DNA of 11,732 bases from positions 1 to 11,732 of the forward strand of contig DASRJH010000024.1 of the NCBI GenBank assembly GCA_035649575.1. Reading direction: 5' to 3'. The notes below the pieces were generated by a model. That model did no database searches. It was not told the DNA's origin and was given only the letters and a program-made list of their open reading frames with translations. The DNA is from DASVAL01 sp035649575. Its GTDB lineage: Bacteria > Planctomycetota > UBA1135 > UBA2386. Shown here in pieces: positions 6,906 through 11,732 of this stretch (position 1 is the stretch's first letter; each line of letters begins with the position of its first letter). The translations under genes were made by a program, and so were the position numbers.

Positions 6906-8159
6906 TCATTCGGGCAGCTTGTATCGCAGCACGAGGCGTTCCTTGCCGCGCATCACGACGAACTCGGTGTCTTCGCCGGCCGTGCGCGTGAGGGAAACCC
7001 ACGCGTGGAAGTGCCCGACCGAGCGGAAGTCGCTCTTGCCCGCGAACGACACGACCACGTCGCCATGCCGCAGGCCGGCGGTCTTGGCGGCGTTGCCGCG
7101 GTGCGCTTCCTTGCCCCAGTCGACGATGTAATCGACTTTGAAGGCGAACGCGTTTTCGTCGAGGCCCAGCTTCTTCTTCGCGTCCCGCCCGAGCTCGGAT
7201 CCGCCGAAGCCCGACGACGGCGACAGGTTCCACTTGAAGGGCCGCCACGCGTATTCCTCGGGCGGGCAGCGCTTCCAATCCGCCGGCAAGGCCAGCGTCG
7301 TCGCCTGCTCGCTACCGTCGCGGCGATAACGCAGGTCAAGCTTCGTCGCCTGAAACGGCGCGCGATGCAGCGCCCACGTCACGTCGCTCTGCGTGCGCAC
7401 GCAGGCCTGTTCGCCAACCGCCGCGATTTCGTCGCCCGCGCGCAAGCCGGCTGCCGCCGCGGCGGAGCCGGGCGCGACCGCCTTCACGACGTTCTGCCGA
7501 TCGGTGTCGAGCGTGAGCCCGAGCCGCGCCGGGTCGGGGTGGTTGTAGAGGTCGTCCTTCTTCCAGCGCTTGCCGAGCACGGCGTCTTCGTATTCCGCGT
7601 CGTTCACCATGTGGCAATGCACACACTCGATCTTCTCGTTCGCGTTCCTGCGCTGCAGCGCGGGCAGGTCGATCGCGGCCTGCGGTTCGGCAGCGCGCGG
7701 TGGGGCAGGTGCACGGTCGTAGGCGGCGTGATCGGCCAGCGTTTCTTCGAGCAGCTTCACCAACGATCCCATCGAGAGGTGACTGCCCGCTGAGTCGGGC
7801 CCGCGCCCGCCGTAGCGGTGATAGACGGTGCCGTCGCTGTGCATCAGCACGGCGGCGAACGTGAGATCGAAGTCGAAGCGCAGGTTGTGGATGTCGATCG
7901 CGCGCAGGTCGACCACGCGCACGCAGACATACGGTGCGGCGGCGGCGGACAGCTCCTGGTTGCTACGGCCCAACTGGGCGTAGAAGTCGGCGCAGTCCTT
8001 TCAACGTTCGCAGCGGAAGACGACGAGCAGCGGCGCCTTCTTTTCGGCGGCGAGCTTGCGCGCAGCGCCGAGGTCGGTGTGCCAGGTGAGCTCGGTGGAC
8101 TGCTGGGCGGGGAGTGCAGCGAGAAGGAAAGGCAGAACGACGATTCTGGTCCGCGGCAT
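6906..8159 (-). CDS. secreted thioredoxin-fold/PDZ protein, candidate selenoprotein (in-frame TGA)
   Basis: Read from ATG 8159-8157 to the TGA at 6908-6906 with the TGA at 8003-8001 as selenocysteine, this gives 417 residues. A signal peptide covers 1-18 (IVVLPFLLAALPA-QQ). The thioredoxin fold (about 21-145) has strand PLLVVF, then R-C50-E-R-U53-K-D-C56. U53 falls five residues after the strand Phe, the place of the nucleophilic Cys in thioredoxin F-W-A-x-W-C-x-x-C, giving UxxC. A linker carries CVHCH (179-183), a c-type haem motif. Two PDZ-like domains follow at about 217-282 (APGSAAAAAGLRAGDEI) and 324-407 (AAKTAGLRHGDVVVSF). I recall a database family called Trx7/PDZ (seleno)protein, mostly planctomycete; this is memory, not a search. 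Protein quality is equally good on both sides of the TGA. The alternatives are a nonsense mutation or sequencing error. A gene caller would start wrongly at TTG 7973. The gene is third in the tpx cluster. Confidence 0.85.
7963..7983 (-). promoter_or_regulatory. candidate bacterial SECIS hairpin
   Basis: On the minus strand, 17 bases after the TGA, CTACGCCC (7983-7976) pairs with GGGCCGTAG (7971-7963) through 8 bp with one bulged C. The apical tetraloop AGUU (7975-7972) has G as its second base. Bacterial SECIS elements need a hairpin whose small apical loop has a G in its first two positions about 16-37 bases after the UGA; here the loop begins 26 bases after it. The element overlaps coding sequence, as is usual in bacteria. 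Fit to consensus was judged by eye. Confidence 0.6.
8001..8003 (-). other. candidate selenocysteine codon (UGA)
   Basis: This is the only in-frame stop between 8159 and 6908. It lies at residue 53 in the context F-R-C-E-R-(UGA)-K-D-C, at the redox-active position of a thioredoxin fold and flanked by Cys at -3 and +3. Frame and family similarity continue on both sides. Confidence 0.75.
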
Positions 8160-8206
8160 GTGCGCAGGTTATCCGCGGCAGTCCCGCTCGGCACGCCGAA
8201 CGGATG

Positions 8207-8992
8207 CTACTTGCCGGCCTCGCGGGCTTCCTTGGCGAGCTCGGCGAGACGTGTCCTCGCGCGTTGTTCGAGCGGAGCGACGTGCGTCGCCAACAGGCCG
8301 TCGCTCTTGGGATGATGCAGCTGCGGCTGGGCGAGCAGTTCTTCGAGCTGCTTGCCCGCTGCGGCCTTCGCGGTCGCGTCGGCGGCCTTGTCGACCGCGG
8401 CGAGCGCGGTCTCGAGCTCGTGCACGCGCTTGTTCACGACGTAGAAGTCGTGCATCGAGTCGCTGAACTCGGCCTCGGCATCTGCGCCTTGATCCACGCT
8501 GCTGTCGAACGGGATCACGTGCAGCAGCAGGAGCCCCTTGCCCTTGTCGCGCGGCGCGATCACGAACAGCGCCAGCTGGTCCTCGGCGAGGCTCGCTCCG
8601 TTGCCGGTCATCGACTGCCGGCGTTCTTTGCCGTCGGGTAACCGCGCGACCTGGACGTCGAAGCCGAGCTGGATCTTGTCGGCCTTGCCGTGAAACAAGG
8701 CGCGCGGTTCCACGGGCGCCTGCACGGGAACCTTGAAGTACTGCGTACCGCTGATCGCCATCGACAGCATCGCGCCGCCGAGCTTGCCGTCGGCGAGCCG
8801 TTCGCGCTTGCCCTCCTTCCACTTGCCGAACCGGCCGACGACGACGACCACGCCGGGCCGCGCGAGGTCCTTGCTGAAGTCGACGTAGCGCGCCGTGGCC
8901 GCTGCGCCCGTCGGCGGCAGCGGCGTCTGGCCGCACAGGTCCGCCGCGAGCAGCAACCACGGCAGGCAGCGCGTGAGGAAGGCCGGCGACAT
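8207..8992 (-). CDS. exported hypothetical protein
   Basis: A 261-residue protein I do not recognise. A signal peptide is likely at about 1-22 (FLTRCLPWLLLAADLCG); the Cys20 context (A-D-L-C) does not fit a lipobox. Residues 35-165 alternate strands and turns (PGVVVVVGRFGKWKEG, SGTQYFKVPVQ, ALFVIAPRDKGKGLLLLHVIPFD), suggesting a beta-rich globular domain. Residues 183-260 are helical and rich in Ala/Lys/Glu/Leu, possibly coiled coil (NKRVHELETALAAVDKAAD onward). It starts 11 bases after the tpx stop and ends 47 bases before the thioredoxin/PDZ start, so it is very likely in the same operon. A GTG at 9007-9005 overlaps the tpx stop (GTGA) and is an alternative start, but the ATG gives the cleaner signal peptide. 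Its redox role is inferred from neighbours only. Confidence 0.82.
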   Translation of the reverse strand: MSPAFLTRCLPWLLLAADLCGQTPLPPTGAAATARYVDFSKDLARPGVVVVVGRFGKWKEGKRERLADGKLGGAMLSMAISGTQYFKVPVQAPVEPRALFHGKADKIQLGFDVQVARLPDGKERRQSMTGNGASLAEDQLALFVIAPRDKGKGLLLLHVIPFDSSVDQGADAEAEFSDSMHDFYVVNKRVHELETALAAVDKAADATAKAAAGKQLEELLAQPQLHHPKSDGLLATHVAPLEQRARTRLAELAKEAREAGK

Positions 8993-9003
8993 GGCGCTTG
9001 CCG

Positions 9004-9504
9004 TCACCGCACGGCCGCGATGGCCTGGTCGTAGTTCGGCTCCTGCGCGATCTCGGGCACGAGCTCGTTGTGCACGATCTTGCCGGTCTTGTCGATCACG
9101 ACGATGGCGCGCGCGAACAGACCCGCGAGTGGCCCGTCTTTGATCGTGACGCCATAGTCCTTGCCGAAATCGGCGCCGCGGAACCAGCTCGCCGTCGTGA
9201 CCTTCTCGATGCCTTCCGCGCCGCAGAACCGCTTCATCGCGAACGGCAGGTCCTTCGAGACGCACAGCACGACGGTGTTCGGCATGCCGGCGGCCTTCTG
9301 GTTGAAGGTGCGCACCGAGGTGGCGCAGACGCTCGTGTCGATGCTCGGGAAGATGTTGAGCACGACGTTCTTGCCGGCGAGGTCCTTCTTGCCGATCGGG
9401 CTCAGGTCGTTCTTGGTGAGCGTGAAGTCTGGCGCCGGGGTTCCGACCTTGGGAAGGTCGCCGATGGTGGTGACGGGAGCGCCCTTGAACGTGATCTTTG
9501 CCAT
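9004..9504 (-). CDS. tpx: thiol peroxidase (Tpx), atypical 2-Cys peroxiredoxin
   Basis: A 166-residue cytoplasmic peroxidase that reduces H2O2 and organic hydroperoxides using thioredoxin. The peroxidatic cysteine is Cys60 in NIFPSIDTSVCATSVRTFN, and the resolving cysteine is Cys94 in the typical DLPFAMKRFCGAEG. E. coli Tpx (168 residues) has Cys61 and Cys95 in nearly identical contexts. TPAPDFTLT (22-30) and GPLAGLFARAIVVID (124-138) are further family signatures. No signal peptide is present with the ATG at 9504-9502; the upstream open extension is Arg/Pro-rich and rejected. No strong Shine-Dalgarno is seen. It heads a three-gene minus-strand cluster with an exported protein and the thioredoxin-fold selenoprotein candidate. 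Confidence 0.97.
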   Translation of the reverse strand: MAKITFKGAPVTTIGDLPKVGTPAPDFTLTKNDLSPIGKKDLAGKNVVLNIFPSIDTSVCATSVRTFNQKAAGMPNTVVLCVSKDLPFAMKRFCGAEGIEKVTTASWFRGADFGKDYGVTIKDGPLAGLFARAIVVIDKTGKIVHNELVPEIAQEPNYDQAIAAVR

Positions 9505-9691
9505 GTGAGTGTGCTCGATGGGTGGGGCAGTGCGGGGAAAAAGCGCCAGCGTACGCGCGGGGTGACCGCTTCGCCAATCCACCAGGTCGCGAACATCGAT
9601 CTCGGCTCAGAAGGAGACTTTCCGGTGGCTGGGGGGTGGCAATCCGAGGGCGGCTCGCAACAATCGCGGGCGTCACGAACGGACCCCTGCG
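9505..9691. promoter_or_regulatory. divergent intergenic region, tpx / lipoprotein gene
   Basis: These 187 bp should hold promoters for the tpx operon and the small lipoprotein gene. I cannot assign -35/-10 boxes. A good AAGGAG at 9611-9616 precedes a GTG at 9625, but the resulting frame is not protein-like and runs out of frame through the lipoprotein gene. Confidence 0.4.
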
Positions 9692-10048
9692 ATGCGATCC
9701 AACCTGCGTTGTCTGCTGCCGATGTTGCTGCTCGCTGCCTGCGGCAGCCATCATGTGTTGACCGGAGGCTGGGCGCAGGTGACGCCGGATGGCAAGGAGG
9801 GCGTTCTCCTCGAGTTCGATGACACCGGCACCAGGATCTCCGTGCATGCCCACCATCTGGCGGATCCCCATCCGAAAGCCACTTTCACATTCGATGCAGC
9901 GACAAAGGCAATGACCATCGAGTGTGCGTTACTCGGCGATGGCAAGGCGACGACGTGGAAGGGCTCGCTGAACGGCGACGTTCTCGACCTTTCTTCGGCG
10001 GACGGGAAGTTGACGTTCCGGCGCGGCGGTCATGCCAGCGGGCACTAG
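9692..10048 (+). CDS. small predicted lipoprotein, unknown function
   Basis: A 118-residue protein with a lipoprotein signal peptide: Arg near the N-terminus, hydrophobic LLPMLLL, and lipobox L-A-A-C with Cys17 as the lipidated residue. The mature part is a series of short strands with turns (GGWAQVTPDGKEGVLLEFDD, TRISVHA, KATFTFDAATKAMTIECALL, ATTWKGSLNGDVLDL, KLTFRRGG). This resembles small lipocalin-like or beta-sandwich domains that begin with G-x-W, but I cannot name the family. The C-terminus is His/Gly-rich (RRGGHASGH). It is transcribed away from tpx and towards apaG, with an 84-bp gap to the latter. No Shine-Dalgarno is visible. Confidence 0.8.
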   Translation: MRSNLRCLLPMLLLAACGSHHVLTGGWAQVTPDGKEGVLLEFDDTGTRISVHAHHLADPHPKATFTFDAATKAMTIECALLGDGKATTWKGSLNGDVLDLSSADGKLTFRRGGHASGH

Positions 10049-10132
10049 GCGTTGAGGAAGCACCCCGAGCAGGCCCCTCGCATTTCTCGGAGCGGACTCT
10101 ATCCTGCGGTTCCCGACACTCGCTGATTCACC

Positions 10133-10579
10133 ATGGCCACCTCGCCGCACTCGGACACGACTACTCACGACATTCGCATCCAAGCCGCGGCACAGTACCT
10201 GCCGCCCGAGAATCTCCCACAGGAGTTCGCGGGCGAGGCGAAGTCGTCGTCGCGCCACTACGTGTTCCGCTACAAGATCACGATGACGAACGTCGGCAAG
10301 GTTCCGGCCAAGCTGCTGTCGCGTCACTGGGTGATCGTCGACAGCGAGAGCCGTCGCGAGGAAGTGCGCGGCAGGGGCGTGATCGGCGAGTATCCGAGGC
10401 TCGGGGTCGGCGAGAGCTACAGCTACGTCAGCTACTGCCCGATCGCGACGCCGTGGGGCACGATGGAAGGCACCTACACGTTCGAACGCGACGACGGCAG
10501 CCGCTTCCAGGTCCGCATCGGCAGGTTCTTCCTCGTGCCGTCCGCGCCGCCGCTGACGCTCGAAACACCCCAGCGGTGA
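10133..10579 (+). CDS. apaG: ApaG family protein (Co2+/Mg2+ efflux-associated)
   Basis: A 148-residue protein of the ApaG (DUF525) family, a fibronectin-III-like beta sandwich. The hallmark core is present: YVFRYKITMTNVGKVPAKLL (43-62), SRHWVIVD (63-70), the Gly motif RGRGVIGEYPRL (79-90, G-x-G-x-x-G), PRLGVGESYSY, and TPWGTMEGTYTF (106-117). E. coli ApaG is 125 residues, so this copy has about 15 extra N-terminal residues and a short Pro-rich tail. ApaG is linked to cobalt/magnesium homeostasis in enterobacteria, and its fold occurs in F-box proteins as a protein-interaction domain; the biochemical role is not settled. In E. coli apaG sits beside ksgA and apaH, but neither is next to it here. 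Confidence 0.95.
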   Translation: MATSPHSDTTTHDIRIQAAAQYLPPENLPQEFAGEAKSSSRHYVFRYKITMTNVGKVPAKLLSRHWVIVDSESRREEVRGRGVIGEYPRLGVGESYSYVSYCPIATPWGTMEGTYTFERDDGSRFQVRIGRFFLVPSAPPLTLETPQR

Positions 10580-10814
10580 TCGGCTCGCCCGAAGGGCGAC
10601 CCGTTCACCATGATCTCCGGGACGCCGCGACGCGGGGATGCAACAACGGCGAAGAACGCATCCAGCCCCGCTGCGGCGTCGCCCCAGTGGAATGGTGCGC
10701 AATCAAGTTGCCGATCGCGGCCAAGTTCTCGCCGCTTGCTAACACGCACGGCTGTCCCTACGTCTCTGTGCCGTCGCCGTGGTCGACCAACCGACATGGC
10801 GGTGACACGAACGC
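10580..10814. other. intergenic region between apaG and the ECF sigma gene
   Basis: The 235-bp gap contains a perfect 6-bp hairpin TCGCCC-GAA-GGGCGA at 10585-10599, six bases after the apaG stop. It is a candidate terminator, although no T-tract follows. The rest shows no convincing open frame or RNA gene. The promoter of the sigma operon should lie near its 3' end; ECF genes are often autoregulated, but no motif can be assigned from one copy. Confidence 0.4.
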
Positions 10815-11372
10815 ATGGTCAGGCCCGACAGTCTGAGTCCGTGGGCGGACCTGGTGCCACAGGCGCAGCGCGGCGACCGCGAGGCGCGCACGGCCCTGTA
10901 CACAGCGTTCGCGCGCACCGTGCACGCGATCGCGCTCGCGCACGTCGGGGCGCGGCATGCGGACGACGTGACCCAGGAGGTGTTTTGTTCGGTGTTTGCT
11001 TCGCTGGCGACGCTGCGTGATCCGGCCGCGTTGCCGGGCTTCATGTGCACGACCGCGCGCAATGCGGCGCGCGACCTGCTGCGCCGCCATCGCCGCACGC
11101 CGCCGCGGGTGCCGGCCGACGACCTGACCGCGGCGGGACCCTCGCCCGCGGTCGAGGCCGAGCAGAAGGAACAGGCAGAGCGGGTGCTCGAGTGCATGCA
11201 GGCGTTGCCCGAGGCCTACCGCGAGACGCTCGCGCTGCGTCTCGTCGGGGGCTTGTCGGGCCAGGAGATCGCCGAACGCACCGGGCTCACGCACGGCTCG
11301 GTGCGCGTGAACCTGCACCGGGGTGTGGCGATGCTGCGCGAGAGGCTGCGGGAGGATCCAGGACATGCGTGA
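10815..11372 (+). CDS. ECF-type RNA polymerase sigma-70 family factor
   Basis: A 185-residue alternative sigma factor with the two-domain ECF layout. Sigma-70 region 2 spans about 15-90: ARTALYTAFARTVHAIAL, then DDVTQEVFCSVFASL (the usual D-x-x-Q-E-x-F core of region 2.2) and the LPGFMCTTARNAARDLLRR helix that reads the -10 element. A Pro-rich linker follows (96-112). Region 4 spans about 125-178, with LPEAYRETLALRLVGGLSGQ and the helix-turn-helix EIAERTGLTHGSVRVNLHRG for -35 recognition. There is no extra C-terminal domain. The stop overlaps the next gene by 8 bp. Together with the FecR-like protein it forms a likely cell-surface signalling or sigma/anti-sigma pair. Confidence 0.93.
   Translation: MVRPDSLSPWADLVPQAQRGDREARTALYTAFARTVHAIALAHVGARHADDVTQEVFCSVFASLATLRDPAALPGFMCTTARNAARDLLRRHRRTPPRVPADDLTAAGPSPAVEAEQKEQAERVLECMQALPEAYRETLALRLVGGLSGQEIAERTGLTHGSVRVNLHRGVAMLRERLREDPGHA
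11350..11355 (+). promoter_or_regulatory. ribosome binding site of the FecR-like gene
   Basis: GGGAGG lies 9 bases before the ATG at 11365, inside the 3' end of the sigma gene. It is one of the clearest Shine-Dalgarno sites in the window and supports this overlapping start. Confidence 0.6.
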
Positions 11373-11732
11373 GGAAGACGACCCGATCTTCGGCGGAAAG
11401 GAGCCGCTGCCGGACGATCTCGTGCGGCTGCAGAAGGCGCTGTCGCGCCTGCCGCTCCCGCCCGAGCCCGATTGGGCCGCCGTCCAGCCCGCGCGTCGCC
11501 GCGTGCCCACGGCCGCGTTCGTGTACGCGTACGCGGCCGCCGCCGCGGCGCTGATCGTTGCGCTCTCCGGAACGTGGCTCGCTCGCGACGCCTGGCGCGT
11601 GGACGCGATCGCCGGCGCGCCCTCGCTCCGGGGCCTGGCGTTCGGCGGGCGCGTGGCGCTCATGGGCTCGATCGCCACCGACGATCGCTCGCGGGCGCGG
11701 CTCGAGGTGCGGGGGCTGGGGCGCGTGGACCT
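11365..11732 (+). CDS. 3'-truncated FecR-like transmembrane regulator (putative anti-sigma factor)
   Basis: The frame from ATG 11365 is open to the window edge (122 codons). Residues 1-48 are a charged, Pro-rich cytoplasmic segment (DDLVRLQKALSRLPLPPEPDW). One membrane segment lies at about 50-70 (AAFVYAYAAAAAALIVALSG). After it comes the start of what looks like a FecR domain (W-x-V-D-A-I-A-G, then F-G-G-R-V-A-L-M-G-S-I-A-T, then R-A-R-L-E-V-R-G-L-G-R-V-D-L), matching the usual FecR pattern of G-x-x-L/V-x-x-G-x-x-I/L-x-T followed by A-x-L-x-L-x-G. No anti-sigma HxxxCxxC zinc motif is present in the visible part. It overlaps the sigma gene by 8 bp (ATGCGTGA), implying coupled translation and functional pairing. 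Confidence 0.8.
   Translation, partial: MREEDDPIFGGKEPLPDDLVRLQKALSRLPLPPEPDWAAVQPARRRVPTAAFVYAYAAAAAALIVALSGTWLARDAWRVDAIAGAPSLRGLAFGGRVALMGSIATDDRSRARLEVRGLGRVD

Noticed and set aside
6906..7973. Thioredoxin/PDZ gene as a 355-residue protein starting at TTG 7973
   Set aside because: That start lies in the middle of a thioredoxin fold and removes the signal peptide and active site. The upstream frame through the TGA is coding.
8001..8003. Treating the TGA as a pseudogene mutation
   Set aside because: Possible, but less likely: the codon sits exactly at a redox-Cys position, a SECIS-like hairpin follows, and there is no other stop or frameshift over more than 360 codons. Kept as the main alternative.
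9625..9822. Small gene starting at GTG 9625 behind a good AAGGAG
   Set aside because: It runs out of frame through the lipoprotein gene, whose signal peptide and lipobox are convincing; the alternative product has no recognisable features.

Overview
The window is a GC-rich (roughly two-thirds G+C by eye), densely packed bacterial chromosome segment with 12 protein genes, two of them cut by the window edges. No rRNA, tRNA, CRISPR array, insertion sequence or phage gene was found. The style of the genes points to Planctomycetota, or another GC-rich environmental phylum such as Myxococcota or Acidobacteriota: a thioredoxin/PDZ protein, an ECF sigma factor paired with a FecR-like protein, many secreted hypothetical proteins, and weak or absent Shine-Dalgarno sites. 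This assignment is an inference from gene content, not a placement.

Layout. Positions 1-1031 (+) hold the 3' part of an unrecognised gene; its first 64 bases form a perfect 20-bp inverted repeat that looks like a contig-end fold-back. Convergent to it is yifB/comM (2642-1062, -), an AAA+ ATPase of natural transformation. Upstream lie two overlapping minus-strand genes for membrane PH-domain (bPH2, YdbS/YdbT-like) proteins. A 158-bp gap between them and yifB can fold into a closed, multi-branched structure. Diverging from the PH pair is a class I methyltransferase (4928-5722, +), followed by a secreted serine hydrolase that closely resembles mitochondrial LACTB (5754-6839, +).

The main point of interest is the minus-strand cluster 9504-6906: thiol peroxidase (tpx), an exported hypothetical protein, and a secreted thioredoxin-fold/double-PDZ protein. 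In this last gene the reading frame is interrupted by one TGA at 8001-8003, exactly where a thioredoxin has the nucleophilic cysteine of its CxxC motif (giving C-x-x-U-x-x-C). A hairpin with a G-containing apical loop follows at a distance that suits a bacterial SECIS. The simplest reading is one 417-residue selenoprotein gene at 8159-6906 that ordinary gene callers would truncate to begin after the TGA. The same protein carries a CxxCH haem-type motif. The operon would therefore combine a cytoplasmic peroxidase with exported redox proteins.

The right end has a small lipoprotein (9692-10048), apaG (10133-10579), an ECF sigma factor (10815-11372), and the start of a FecR-like membrane protein overlapping it (11365 to the end). 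The last two form a typical sigma/regulator pair.
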